64,000 nucleotides of DNA from Dyadobacter sp. CY312 (GCF_021390535.1 NZ_JAJUXG010000005.1:62001-126000), one strand, 5' to 3'; counted from the stretch's first letter, positions 53,688 to 63,052 are shown. Numbers and translations: made by a program. Notes: generated by a model from the sequence alone, not told the origin.

Positions 53688-55373
53688 ATGCCAACTACAA
53701 ACATCAATGAGGGATCAGGGCTGCTGGTGGAGCCTATATTTACAAAACAAGCTGATGCCCCGAAAACAACATCTTCGGGACCGGTTTGGTCGGATTTTGA
53801 GAAAATAAGTTTCAGGATCGCCTTTATATTCTTTATCAGCATGTCGCTGCCCAACAGCGCAGGCTGGTACAAAGACCTTGTCGCACTTGACTGGGCACAT
53901 CTGCATTACCGCGATCTGTATGACGTGGCACGTTTCGGTTCGGGTCTTGACTGGTTCGGTCGCACCATTTTTGGGAGCCCACTGAATGGCTACGCAACCT
54001 GGATCATCACCTTTGCGGTTTCGGTTGTGGGCGGACTGATCTGGACAGCAATTGCAAAACTTAAAAAACCGGAAACGCTGCAATACAATATTCTCTATTA
54101 CTGGCTGCGTGTGGTGGTAAGATACCGGGCAGGTATTGGTATCATTGGTTTCGGTTTTACAAAATTGCTTCCAACCCAAATGCCATATCCGTCTCTGGGG
54201 TTGCTGAACACCAATTTTGGAGATTTTACCCTTCAAAAAATATACTGGCTTTCCATCGGTATTGTACCCTGGTATCAGGTTTTTGCAGGAGTGGTAGAAT
54301 TGGCCGCAGGTATATTGTTGTTTTTCCGGTCAACTACTACGCTGGGTGCAATCCTGCTTTTAGGTGCGCTGGGTGATATTGTATATGTCAATTTTGCCTA
54401 TGATGGCGGGGTGCATACTTACAGCTCGTACTTCGTTTTGCTGGCTGCTTTCATTCTGGTAAAAGATATTCCCAAGCTTTACAATTTGCTGATCCTTGAA
54501 AAATTCACAATCCCTGTAAATCACTATCCGGTGTTTTCACAGAAGTGGCAGCAATACACCCGTTATGCCTTGAAAGGTGGTGTAATCGCCCTTTTTGTTT
54601 TCTTTTTGTTTTATCTGCAATACATCAATTTCAAATTTGATCCTTACAAACAACCGGCAACTGCGGGTATCAAAGCTTTAAGAGGGAATTATGAAGTTGC
54701 AGAATTCAAAATAAACAATCAGGAAATACCTTATTCTCCAACCGACTCCGTTCGCTGGCAATGGGCTACTTTCGAAAACTGGACAACGCTGACTTACAAA
54801 GTCAACAAACCTCAGCCGCTGGATTTATCCAACGGCGGCGGCTCACCGATGCGGGATGTGGAAAGAACTTTCGAGCTCACAGGTACCGCAGGAGGGCAAA
54901 AAGTATTTCACTATCTGGCTGATACAATTCAAAATGTATTGTACCTGAGAGACAAATACAACCGGTCGGGTTATCGGGATGGAATAGGAGCAGGTGCACA
55001 GGGGCAAAGCGAGGGAGCTGGTCAGCAGGATACCGCCGTGCGTGGAGTGAAGGGCAAAGGGCAGGGGGAGAGGAATGAGCAGGGAGGCCAAGGGGATAAC
55101 TGGATCAGTAAGGCAGCTTTGATCAATATTGGAGATGAAAATAAAATGCTTGATCCGAGAGGAGCTTCCACACGCCGTGACCGCGAATTTGCAGCCAAAC
55201 CTAGAAAAGACAAGCGTAATAAAATGATTCTGAACTACAATACGACCGATGGTTCAAGAGTAGTGTTGAGCGGAATTAATGAGAATAAAGATTCGATTTA
55301 TGTGGTATTAAACCGTGTAGAAAGACCTTATGTATTATCAAAAAGCACCCTGAATGCAGGTAAATATGATTAA
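53688..55373 (+). CDS. DoxX-like membrane protein, second copy with Gly/Gln-rich insertion
   Basis: A 561-residue paralogue of the previous gene. The membrane part has 'YYWLRVVVRYRAGIGIIGFGF' and 'QVFAGVVELAAGILLFFRSTT', and the soluble part has FKINNQEIPYSP and RWQWATFENWTTLTY. It differs by about 100 extra residues, including a low-complexity stretch rich in Gly, Gln, Arg and Lys encoded at about 54985-55102, in a purine-rich DNA run. The next gene's ATG lies within its last codons (ATGATTAA), so translation is coupled to the cytochrome. Confidence 0.75.
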   Translation: MPTTNINEGSGLLVEPIFTKQADAPKTTSSGPVWSDFEKISFRIAFIFFISMSLPNSAGWYKDLVALDWAHLHYRDLYDVARFGSGLDWFGRTIFGSPLNGYATWIITFAVSVVGGLIWTAIAKLKKPETLQYNILYYWLRVVVRYRAGIGIIGFGFTKLLPTQMPYPSLGLLNTNFGDFTLQKIYWLSIGIVPWYQVFAGVVELAAGILLFFRSTTTLGAILLLGALGDIVYVNFAYDGGVHTYSSYFVLLAAFILVKDIPKLYNLLILEKFTIPVNHYPVFSQKWQQYTRYALKGGVIALFVFFLFYLQYINFKFDPYKQPATAGIKALRGNYEVAEFKINNQEIPYSPTDSVRWQWATFENWTTLTYKVNKPQPLDLSNGGGSPMRDVERTFELTGTAGGQKVFHYLADTIQNVLYLRDKYNRSGYRDGIGAGAQGQSEGAGQQDTAVRGVKGKGQGERNEQGGQGDNWISKAALINIGDENKMLDPRGASTRRDREFAAKPRKDKRNKMILNYNTTDGSRVVLSGINENKDSIYVVLNRVERPYVLSKSTLNAGKYD

Positions 55374-55968
55374 AAAGTTGTCTGTGATAACGGTGTTATT
55401 TGTGTCTCTTGCCAGCTATCGGAGCTATACCGATGGCTGGCAAGAGCGTGTATCGGAAGGTTTGGTAGCAAAGCCAGACACATTAGAATGGCCCAAAAGT
55501 TTCGGTTTCGGAAGGCCGGCAACAGAAAAGGAAATTGCTGCCATCGATATCGACATCAGGCCGGATGGAAAAGGTTTGCCTGCCGGACAAGGAAACGCGG
55601 TAACTGGTAAAGCAATTTATGCCGCCAAGTGTAGTGCATGCCATGGCGCAACGGGTATTGAAGGGCCCAATGACCGGCTCGTTGTAGGAGATACTTCCTC
55701 GGTGAAAAGCCGCCGGGTGAAGGCAATCGGAAACTATTGGCCTTATGCTACCACCGTTTTTGACTATGTACGCAGGGCTATGCCTTTTAACGAACCTGGC
55801 TCACTGACCGATGAAGAGGTATATAGCCTGACCGCCTATCTGCTTCATGCCAATGGGCTGATTGATTCAAAAAAGGTTCTGAATGCAAAAACGTTGCCAC
55901 AGGTAGATATGCCTGCAAAAAAATATTATGTACCCGATGACCGGGAGGATGGTCCGGTCATACGTTAG
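55366..55968 (+). CDS. SoxD-like c-type cytochrome
   Basis: A 200-residue exported cytochrome (IKKLSVITVLFVSLASY signal). One heme-c site CSACH (Cys89, Cys92, His93), then 'GNYWPYATTVFDYVRRAMPF' with the probable axial Met, and 'LTDEEVYSLTAYLLHANGLI'. These segments strongly recall the SoxD cytochrome subunit of sulfur dehydrogenase. ATG 55366 overlaps the upstream gene; an earlier ATG (55354) is possible. It is followed after 12 bases by the SoxC-like gene, and the two should form a SoxCD-type complex. Confidence 0.85.
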   Translation: MIKKLSVITVLFVSLASYRSYTDGWQERVSEGLVAKPDTLEWPKSFGFGRPATEKEIAAIDIDIRPDGKGLPAGQGNAVTGKAIYAAKCSACHGATGIEGPNDRLVVGDTSSVKSRRVKAIGNYWPYATTVFDYVRRAMPFNEPGSLTDEEVYSLTAYLLHANGLIDSKKVLNAKTLPQVDMPAKKYYVPDDREDGPVIR

Positions 55969-55980
55969 TTTACAATTTCA

Positions 55981-57204
55981 ATGATGGAAATTCAAAAAGA
56001 TAATAAGTTCAGCAGGAGAAAGTTACTGGGCGGGGCTGCCACTGCTGCGGTAGTGCTGGTGCAAACAGCTTCGGGCAAGGCGTTTCAGGCCGGAATGACA
56101 CATAAAGAGATTGAAGATACAACCAAAATTCAGGGTGTATTACCAGGAACGCTTGGCACACGATCTGATTTTGAAAAACCGGTTAAAGCACCGTCGCCGA
56201 CATCTTCCCGCACGCCGTTGCAGGATCTTTACGGAACCATTACGCCATCCGATTTGCATTACGAGCGTCATCACGGAGGAGTTCCGGCTATTGATCCGTC
56301 GAAGTATGAATTGGTTATTCACGGTATGGTGGATAAGCCCATGGTGTTTACACTGGCGGATCTGAAACGGTTTCCATCGGTTTCCCGCATTGCTTTTCTG
56401 GAATGTTCGGGCAATTACCGTGGTGCAAATGACGGTAAAATTAGGCCCCAGGATATTTGCGGACTCACAAGCCAGAGCGAATGGACGGGCGTTGCCTTAT
56501 CTACACTTTTCAGGGAAGTGGGTGTGAGCAGCAAAGCAACCTGGTTTTTGGCCGAGGGAGGAGATGCTGCCGTGATGACCCGAAGCGTACCGATGACCAA
56601 AGGCTGGAAAGATGCAATCATTGCATACGCACAGAACGGTGAGGCGGTACGTCCTGAGCAGGGCTACCCGGCCAGACTGTTTTTGCCAGGATGGGAGGGC
56701 AATACCAGCGTGAAATGGATCAGAAGGATAGAAGTTTCCGACCAGCCATACATGACGCGTGAAGAAACTTCTAAATACACCGAGTCGGTGGGACCTGCCA
56801 AAATACGGCAGTTCAGTTTTACCATGGATACGCGATCGATCATTACCTATCCTTCCTATCCGGCCAGTGTAGAAAAAGGCTGGATCGAAATTCGGGGTAT
56901 CGCATGGAGCGGTCGTGGAAAAATTGTACGTGTTGAAGTGAGTACGAATGCAGGAAAAAGCTGGCAACTGGCCGCTTTGCAGGATCCGGTGCTGGACAAA
57001 TCGATAACCGCGTTCCGTTATCTGTGGAACTGGGACGGCGAGCCAACCGAAATCATGAGCCGGGCGATAGACGAAACCGGTTACGTACAGCCATTTTTAA
57101 AACAATTGCTGGAAGCACGAGGGGGAAATATGGGTTACCATTTTAACCCCGTAACGGCGTGGTATCTTCAAAAAGATGGAAAGGTATTGTTTAAGGCGAC
57201 GTGA
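55981..57204 (+). CDS. SoxC-like sulfite dehydrogenase (molybdenum cofactor)
   Basis: A 407-residue protein with a twin-arginine signal (FSRRKLLGGAATAAVVLV, Arg12-Arg13), so it is folded with its cofactor before export. The sulfite-oxidase domain has 'FLECSGNYRGANDGKI', where Cys142 should bind Mo, 'YPARLFLPGWEGNTSVKWIR', and a C-terminal dimerisation domain ('VRVEVSTNAGKSWQLA'). The nearest relation by motif is SoxC, which with SoxD oxidises sulfur bound in a carrier; sulfite oxidation is an alternative. No soxXAYZB genes are in the window, so the usual Sox cycle is not complete here. Confidence 0.85.
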   Translation: MMEIQKDNKFSRRKLLGGAATAAVVLVQTASGKAFQAGMTHKEIEDTTKIQGVLPGTLGTRSDFEKPVKAPSPTSSRTPLQDLYGTITPSDLHYERHHGGVPAIDPSKYELVIHGMVDKPMVFTLADLKRFPSVSRIAFLECSGNYRGANDGKIRPQDICGLTSQSEWTGVALSTLFREVGVSSKATWFLAEGGDAAVMTRSVPMTKGWKDAIIAYAQNGEAVRPEQGYPARLFLPGWEGNTSVKWIRRIEVSDQPYMTREETSKYTESVGPAKIRQFSFTMDTRSIITYPSYPASVEKGWIEIRGIAWSGRGKIVRVEVSTNAGKSWQLAALQDPVLDKSITAFRYLWNWDGEPTEIMSRAIDETGYVQPFLKQLLEARGGNMGYHFNPVTAWYLQKDGKVLFKAT

Positions 57205-57287
57205 GGAAGGGAGGAGTTAGGGGAGTTAATTAAGAATTAAGAATGAACCGGGGTCGCGGGCGACAATGAAGAATGACCGTCATAAGT

Positions 57288-57452
57288 CGTCCCATGGGGA
57301 CGTTTTGTCGACGGTCCGCCGTGCGGTAGAAAACCGTTAAGGTTTGATTTCCGGGCGTTCCGTAGGAACGCTTTGTAAGAAATCCGACAATTATGAATGT
57401 GCCGCCATCATTAACAATCAACACTTCTGGTGTCAGTCGTCCCATGGGAACG
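57288..57452. repeat. Three short REP-like hairpins in a 477-bp gap
   Basis: Near-identical short palindromes lie at 57288-57302 (CGTCCCATGGGGACG), 57356-57370 (CGTTCCGTAGGAACG) and 57438-57452 (CGTCCCATGGGAACG). The last two are each followed by a conserved CTTTGTnAGAAATnCGACAAT string, so the unit is about 45 bp. The gap from 57205 to 57681 holds these repeats and the promoter region of the DUF1684 gene but no supported gene. I recall related repeats in several Cytophagales genomes. Confidence 0.6.
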
Positions 57453-57624
57453 CTTTGTGAGAAATGCGACAATTGAGAATGCGTCGACATCATTAACAAT
57501 TAATACTTAACCACGAACCGTTAAAAAATAGAACCTATCAAATGATTCCTTTAATTATATCTGGATAATTAATTTGAAAGGATAATCTACATAAACTCTA
57601 TAAACTTTATATACTAATTATTGT

Positions 57625-57632
57625 TATTTTTG
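57625..57632 (+). promoter_or_regulatory. Possible -7 element of the DUF1684 gene
   Basis: TATTTTTG matches TAnnTTTG exactly and lies 49 bases before the ATG at 57682, in an AT-rich leader. A matching TTG about 20 bases upstream is not seen, so the promoter call is partial. Confidence 0.4.
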
Positions 57633-57681
57633 CGCTATCGAACTTTTAGACAGATCAACGCTATTCAAAACATTACATAAC

Positions 57682-58560
57682 ATGAAAAAACAATTCAGTT
57701 TTCCGGCCTTACTTTTACTTGGTGTCATCCTGTTTGCTTTCCGGGCAGACACGGCTTATGAAAACGAAATTAAGGAGTGGCATAAAAAAAGGGTAGAAGG
57801 TCTTAAAGCCGAAAACGGCTGGCTCAATCTCGTGGGCTTGCTGTGGCTGGAAGAGGGTGAAAATACATTTGGAGGAAGTAGTGATAACGATATTATTTTC
57901 CCAAAAGACAAAAGCAATGCGACGTTGGGGAAAATCATTTTAAAAGATGGAAAAGTGACCGTGGTTGCGGACAAAAACGCTGCCATTTTTCAGGATGAAA
58001 CACCGGTAGAAAATCTGGAAATTTTTCCTTCCGAAAAACCAGTAGTGCTAAAACATAAAACACTCCGCTGGTTTATCATCAAACGGGGCGATAAATATGC
58101 TGTTCGTCTGCGTGACCTAGATGCTCAGCAACTAAAAGATTTCAAAGGCATTGACGCCTATCCGATTCAAGAAAACTGGAAAGTAAAAGCGAAATTTGAG
58201 CCAACCACTGGAAAGAAAATCGCGATCACTGATGTTACCGGGCGTACGGATGATCAGGATTCTCCGGGAACATTGGTTTTTAACGTAAAAGGAAAGGAAT
58301 ACCGACTGGACGCAGTAGGTTCGGAAAAGAGTTTGTTCATCATTTTTGCTGATGAAACCAACAAAAAACATACTTACGGATCAGGACGTTTCTTGTACGC
58401 CTCCGGCCCGGACAAAGATGGTTACACCTATCTTGATTTCAACAAAGCTACCAATCCTCCCTGCGCGTTTTCACCTTATGCAACCTGCCCTTTGCCTCCT
58501 AAGCAAAATAAGCTGGCCGTTGCCATCACAGCAGGAGAAAAGAGATTTGGAGATCACTGA
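57682..58560 (+). CDS. DUF1684 exported protein
   Basis: A 292-residue protein with a signal peptide (LLLLGVILFAFRADTAY). 'IKEWHKKRVEGLKAENGWLNLVGLLWLEEG' (given here in part) and the later 'YLDFNKATNPPCAFSPYATCPLPP' are the two hallmark regions of DUF1684, the second with two Cys and a Cys-Pro string. No enzyme activity has been firmly assigned to the family. It stands alone after the sulfur operon and ends at a perfect hairpin terminator. Confidence 0.85.
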   Translation: MKKQFSFPALLLLGVILFAFRADTAYENEIKEWHKKRVEGLKAENGWLNLVGLLWLEEGENTFGGSSDNDIIFPKDKSNATLGKIILKDGKVTVVADKNAAIFQDETPVENLEIFPSEKPVVLKHKTLRWFIIKRGDKYAVRLRDLDAQQLKDFKGIDAYPIQENWKVKAKFEPTTGKKIAITDVTGRTDDQDSPGTLVFNVKGKEYRLDAVGSEKSLFIIFADETNKKHTYGSGRFLYASGPDKDGYTYLDFNKATNPPCAFSPYATCPLPPKQNKLAVAITAGEKRFGDH

Positions 58561-58584
58561 TCTTCACTGCGCAGCATTTATTTC

Positions 58585-58622
58585 AACCAGTAAGTCCTTG
58601 TTTTAATAAAGGCTTACTGGTT
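58585..58622 (+). terminator. Terminator after DUF1684 gene
   Basis: AACCAGTAAG and CTTACTGGTT pair perfectly over 10 bases, with an inner CCTT/AAGG stem possible. It separates the DUF1684 gene from the TPR gene. Confidence 0.75.
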
Positions 58623-58662
58623 CACTTTATTCAGTTATGATATATTGAAGTTCCTTCACTTT

Positions 58663-60393
58663 ATGCGGTTACTTTTTGTTTTACTATGTTTAATATCAAC
58701 GCTGGCACAGGCGCAGCGTTTACGTCAGACCGATCACCAGAATCATGATCCCGAAGGTCGCAATAGCAGCGGAGGAGATAGCCACGATCACAATCACCTG
58801 GAACACATACTCGAATATCGTAAGGAAACGGTGTTTGTACACAACCTTCCTGCACCAAAAACATTACCGGGAATAGGAGCGTCTACTTTTAAAATAAATA
58901 CTTCATCGCCCGTTACGCAAAAATACTTTGATCAGGGAATTGCGTTGCTGCATTGTTTCTGGGATTTCGAGGCATTTCGTGCTTTTAAAGAAGCCATCAA
59001 AAATGATTCAACCGCCATCATGCCCTATTACGGGCTATACAGCGCAGTTGGAGCCATTGAAGGAAACGAGTTCGCCGCTGATAAAAAACTGGCTGTTCGA
59101 AAATTGAAACAACTGAAAGAAAAGGCCGGCGAACATGAGAAGTTGTACGCAGAAGCAATCCTGCAAAGAGATTCCGGCGGCGATGCCGGTAAGAAAAATT
59201 ACCAGAAACAGCTTGAAATAATAGTGCACAAATATCCCGACGACATTGATGCAAAACTGTTTCTTGCCCTGAGTAAAATGGGTGGCTACGACGTGGCGTT
59301 GAATCCGAGAGAAGGACAGATTTATTCCGAATATTTACTTCGTGATATTTTAAAGAAAAACTCCGAAAATGCCGCTGCGCATCATTACTGGATACATTTG
59401 ATGGAAAATTGCTGCCCCGAGCAAGCATTGGAAAGTGCAGCCAAGTTACCCAAACTGGCACCTTCATCCAGTCACATGGTGCACATGCCTGGTCATGTTT
59501 ATTACAAATTGGGTGAGTACAAAAAGGCTTATGACGCTTTCAAGGCTTCCGTTGCCGTGGATAGTATTTACATGAAAGAGCAGGGCATTCCTGAGGTGGA
59601 CACCTGGAACTACATACACAATCTGAATTATTTACTGGCAAACAGTGCCGAAGATGGCCGCTACGGAACCGCTTTGTATTATGCAGGAAAGTTGGAAAAA
59701 ATGCCGGCTTCCAAAGAGCGGAAGCAAAAATATGAAGGCCGCTTTTTCTATCAGGGAATAATCGCTCCGGCTAAAATGGAGATCTGTTTTGGTTTTTATA
59801 AAAAAGCTGCTGATCGCTTGAAGGCAATCAATAATAAGGATACGTTATACAGCGGCAAAGCAATGGCTTACAGAGATGCGCTGGTGTTTTTTGCTTCTGG
59901 TATGGATGCGGTGAAAAACGGAAAACTGGAAGAAGCGAGAAAAAATTCTGATGCTCTGGATGCTTATTTATGGCGAAACAGCAATCAGAAAGAGGAAAGT
60001 GACGTGATTGCGGGCAGGAGGATCAGTGACCTGAATGTGGGTTCGCTTGAACTGCAAGGCAACATAAAAGCACTTGAAAATAATTACAAAGAGGCCATTG
60101 ACTTACTTGAAGCGGCGAAGAAAAAAGAGGACGACATGGGTTATAGTGAACCGCCATCGTACGCCCGTCCGGTTTTGATCAGTCTGGGAGAAATTCATCT
60201 GAAAGCCAAAGAATATGAAAAGGCCGATAAAGCATACAGCCAACTATTAAAAAGACACCCTAACAGCGCCAATGCACTTTGGGGTTTGTACAAGGTTTAC
60301 AAGCAAAAAGGGGATAAAACAAAAGCACAGGAATACGCAAAAAAACTTCACGAAGTAGCACAATATGGAGACGAAAGCCTGTTTCCTTTGTAA
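58663..60393 (+). CDS. Exported TPR-repeat protein
   Basis: About 576 residues from the ATG at 58663 (MRLLFVLLCLISTLAQAQ signal). A TTG six codons earlier is also open. A His/Asp-rich stretch (GGDSHDHNHLEH) follows the signal. The rest is helical repeats, including 'HHYWIHLMENCCPEQAL', 'SHMVHMPGHVYYKLGEYKKA' and 'EYEKADKAYSQLLKRHPNS'. The conserved His in 'HMVHMPGHVY' occur in a group of uncharacterised TPR proteins that sometimes go with copper proteins. A metal-linked role is a guess. Confidence 0.75.
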   Translation: MRLLFVLLCLISTLAQAQRLRQTDHQNHDPEGRNSSGGDSHDHNHLEHILEYRKETVFVHNLPAPKTLPGIGASTFKINTSSPVTQKYFDQGIALLHCFWDFEAFRAFKEAIKNDSTAIMPYYGLYSAVGAIEGNEFAADKKLAVRKLKQLKEKAGEHEKLYAEAILQRDSGGDAGKKNYQKQLEIIVHKYPDDIDAKLFLALSKMGGYDVALNPREGQIYSEYLLRDILKKNSENAAAHHYWIHLMENCCPEQALESAAKLPKLAPSSSHMVHMPGHVYYKLGEYKKAYDAFKASVAVDSIYMKEQGIPEVDTWNYIHNLNYLLANSAEDGRYGTALYYAGKLEKMPASKERKQKYEGRFFYQGIIAPAKMEICFGFYKKAADRLKAINNKDTLYSGKAMAYRDALVFFASGMDAVKNGKLEEARKNSDALDAYLWRNSNQKEESDVIAGRRISDLNVGSLELQGNIKALENNYKEAIDLLEAAKKKEDDMGYSEPPSYARPVLISLGEIHLKAKEYEKADKAYSQLLKRHPNSANALWGLYKVYKQKGDKTKAQEYAKKLHEVAQYGDESLFPL

Positions 60394-60519
60394 TTGGTGC
60401 AAATGTGAAATAAATAGCGAGTAATTTAGAAAACTCTGTGACTCTCATTTTAACTCCCTGAATCTCTGTGTAACCTTTTTATGGCACAGACTCGGGGATA
60501 ATTATTAAAAAAACAAAGC

Positions 60520-61947
60520 GTGGCAAACCAGGAATATGATGCGATTGTGGTGGGATCTGGACCTAACGGACTGGCTGCGGCTATTACGTTGAGGCAGGCT
60601 GGACTTGCGGTTCTGTTGATTGAAGGGAAAGATGAGATTGGAGGTGGTATGCGGTCGAAGGAGCTTACCTTGCCCGGATACATTCACGATGTATGTTCAG
60701 CGGTGCATCCAATGGTTACCATGTCTCCGTTTTTCAGCGCCCTTCCGCTGCGGGAACACGGTCTCGAACTGATCAATCCAACACTGGCAGCAGTGCATCC
60801 TTTCGACGACGGAACGGCTGGTGTACTGCACCATTCGCTTAATGAAACTGCCAATGGTTTAGGTATTGATAAAGAAAATTACTTGAGACTGATGCAGTCC
60901 ACCGTGCGCGATCTGCCCAAATTACTTCCTGATTTGCTCGGTCCGTTTCCTTTCCCGAGCCACCCTTTGGAACTCGCAGGTTTTGGACTAAAAGCGCTTA
61001 CTTCTGCCAGCTGGATGGCGGGTCGGTTTGATACCAAACAGGCAAAAGGATTATGGGCAGGCATGGCCGCTCATGCTATTCAGCCTTTGACAAATCTGAG
61101 CACTTCTGCTATCGGCATGATGCTGATGGCAGCAGCGCATGTAGGCAACTGGCCGATTCCCAAAGGTGGTTCGCAATCGATTGCTGATGCACTGGTTTCT
61201 TATTTTCTGGAAATTGGTGGGAAAATCCAGACCGGATTTCATGTTAAATCTCTGAAAGAACTTCCGCCCTCAAAAGCCGTATTGCTGGACGTAACGCCAA
61301 GACAATTGCTGGAAATAGGAGGGGATAACCTGAGTTCTTCGTATCGTAAAAGGCTGGAAAAGTACCGTTACGGAATGGGCGTTTTTAAAGTGGACTGGGC
61401 ATTAAGCGAGCCTATTCCTTTCAAAAACGAAGATTGCCGAAAGGCTGGAACGGTGCATCTGGGTAATACTTATGAAGAAATCCTGACTTCCGAACAGCAA
61501 ACTTCCGAAGGAAAACATCAGGAAAAACCATTTGTATTACTGGCTCAGCCAAGCCTTTTCGACGATTCGCGTGCTCCCGCTGGCAAACACACCGCTTGGG
61601 CGTATTGTCACGTTCCCAACGGTTCGCAAGAGGATCAAACCAATGCTATCGAAAATCAGATCGAACGTTTTGCTCCCGGATTCAAGGACACAATTCTGAA
61701 AAGAAATACGCTGAATGCCATGCAAATGGAAGCATATAATCCAAACTACATCGGCGGTGATATCAACGGTGGGATTCAGGATATCTGGCAGTTATACAGT
61801 CGCCCGGTGCTGAGCTGGTCACCGTACCGGACCTCTGCAAAAGGTTTGTATATCTGCTCGTCATCAACTCCTCCTGGTGGCGGTGTACATGGCATGTGCG
61901 GCTATCATGCGGCGAAGAGGGCTTTGAAAGATGTTTTTGGGGAATGA
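60520..61947 (+). CDS. FAD-dependent oxidoreductase, phytoene-desaturase-like
   Basis: A 475-residue flavoprotein beginning at a GTG (60520). The dinucleotide motif VVGSGPNGLAAAITL and 'GGGMRSKELTLPGYIHDVCS' are the FAD-binding parts of the amine-oxidase/phytoene-desaturase superfamily; 'YICSSSTPPGGGVHGMCG' is the C-terminal FAD motif. The nearest group is the NAD(P)/FAD-dependent 'phytoene dehydrogenase-like' enzymes of unknown substrate; no carotenoid synthesis gene is adjacent. It stands alone in its strand unit. Confidence 0.85.
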   Translation: MANQEYDAIVVGSGPNGLAAAITLRQAGLAVLLIEGKDEIGGGMRSKELTLPGYIHDVCSAVHPMVTMSPFFSALPLREHGLELINPTLAAVHPFDDGTAGVLHHSLNETANGLGIDKENYLRLMQSTVRDLPKLLPDLLGPFPFPSHPLELAGFGLKALTSASWMAGRFDTKQAKGLWAGMAAHAIQPLTNLSTSAIGMMLMAAAHVGNWPIPKGGSQSIADALVSYFLEIGGKIQTGFHVKSLKELPPSKAVLLDVTPRQLLEIGGDNLSSSYRKRLEKYRYGMGVFKVDWALSEPIPFKNEDCRKAGTVHLGNTYEEILTSEQQTSEGKHQEKPFVLLAQPSLFDDSRAPAGKHTAWAYCHVPNGSQEDQTNAIENQIERFAPGFKDTILKRNTLNAMQMEAYNPNYIGGDINGGIQDIWQLYSRPVLSWSPYRTSAKGLYICSSSTPPGGGVHGMCGYHAAKRALKDVFGE

Positions 61948-61950
61948 AAT

Positions 61951-61991
61951 GTGAGAAGTGAGAAGAGAAAAGTATACAGTAGGAAGTAAAC
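61951..61991. repeat. Short degenerate GAAGT-rich repeat
   Basis: A run of the units GTGAGAAGT / GAGAAGAGAAAAGT / GGAAGTAAAC. A similar run is at 62924-62965. It is a simple, decayed tandem repeat in the gap after the oxidoreductase gene. Confidence 0.45.
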
Positions 61992-62085
61992 ATTGAAATA
62001 GGGAAGAAGCAGGATGTTGTAGCATGATGTCCTGTTTTTTACATATCAGTTATTTGACTTTGATTACATTCAGTTCAATATTTCT

Positions 62086-62913
62086 ATGAACAAAATCGCA
62101 CTTGTTACCGGGCCAACTTCCGGGATTGGTTATGTGACGTCACTCGAACTGGCCCGCAAAGGATTTGATCTTATATTGGTTGCCCGTAATGCCGATAAAT
62201 GTAAAAAGTTGCAGGCGGAAATTGGCGATCTTGTGAAAACACATGTGGTTCAGTGCGATTTGTCAGAGATAAAATCGGTACGAAAAGCAGTAGAAGAAAT
62301 CAGGCAGCGGTATACCAAGATTGATGTATTGATCAATAATGCCGGACTTATTCTGGATGAAAAACAGTTTTCAGCAGATGGCATTGAGCTTACTTTCGCA
62401 ACCAATCACATTGGTCCGTTTGTGCTCACAACTGGATTGTTGGAACTGTTGAAAGCTGCCGGAAATGCCCGGGTCGTGAACGTGAGTTCTACTGCCCACC
62501 ATTTTGCATTTTTTGGAATTAACAAACTTGTCAATCCTAAAATCTACCATGACCTGGTGGTTTACGGTCGTTCCAAGCTGGCGAATATTCTTTTTTCCAA
62601 CGAGCTTTCCGAGCGTCTGCGACTTTTCGGAGTGACCTCCAATGCGATTCATCCGGGAACCGTAGCCAGTAACTTTGCCGGAAATGGAAACGGCGTTACT
62701 ACATTTTTTATGAAACTGTTCAGAAGCTTTTTCAAAACCACCGAACAAGGTGCTGCAACGAGTATTTACGTAGCCACCGCTCCCTGGCTCGAAGGCGTTA
62801 CGGGCAAATACTTTGTCGATTCCAAACCCGCGCGTACTTCTTTTACCGCCCGAAATAAGGAATTAGGCAAAGCATTATGGAAACTGAGTGAGGATTTGGT
62901 GAAAGCAGCGTGA
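62086..62913 (+). CDS. Short-chain dehydrogenase/reductase
   Basis: A 275-residue SDR. NAD(P) motif TGPTSGIG at residues 8-15, LINNAG near residue 85, catalytic Ser in VVNVSSTAHH, and Tyr/Lys in YGRSKLAN. The region 'NAIHPGTVASNF' follows as expected. It resembles the retinol-dehydrogenase-like SDRs common in Bacteroidota. The substrate is unknown. Start ATG at 62086 gives the normal N-terminus (MNKIALVTG). Confidence 0.88.
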   Translation: MNKIALVTGPTSGIGYVTSLELARKGFDLILVARNADKCKKLQAEIGDLVKTHVVQCDLSEIKSVRKAVEEIRQRYTKIDVLINNAGLILDEKQFSADGIELTFATNHIGPFVLTTGLLELLKAAGNARVVNVSSTAHHFAFFGINKLVNPKIYHDLVVYGRSKLANILFSNELSERLRLFGVTSNAIHPGTVASNFAGNGNGVTTFFMKLFRSFFKTTEQGAATSIYVATAPWLEGVTGKYFVDSKPARTSFTARNKELGKALWKLSEDLVKAA

Positions 62914-62923
62914 TTGCGGCGGG

Positions 62924-62965
62924 AGTGAGAAGTGAAAAGTAAAAAGTCAGAAGTAAAAAGTGAGA
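62924..62965. repeat. Short degenerate AAGT repeat
   Basis: AGTGAGAAGTGAAAAGTAAA followed by AAGTCAGAAGTAAAAAGTGA: a direct run of roughly seven-base AAGTnAA units just after the SDR stop, like the run at 61951-61991. No gene is affected. Confidence 0.5.
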
Positions 62966-63052
62966 TGAGTGGACGTACTTGAATTTGGCATAGCTTTCCC
63001 AAGCCCCAAGCCCTTCTCTTGTTGTACGATACCCAATTTTTTTATCTCAGAG

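Noticed and set aside
57230..57499. 89-codon minus-strand open frame
   Set aside because: It is composed of the REP-like repeats and has no protein features.
57596..57612. Possible fourth TCTAT...TAGA dyad before the DUF1684 gene
   Set aside because: TCTATAAACTTTATATA matches only the left arm and fails at the right arm and centre; AT-rich chance match.
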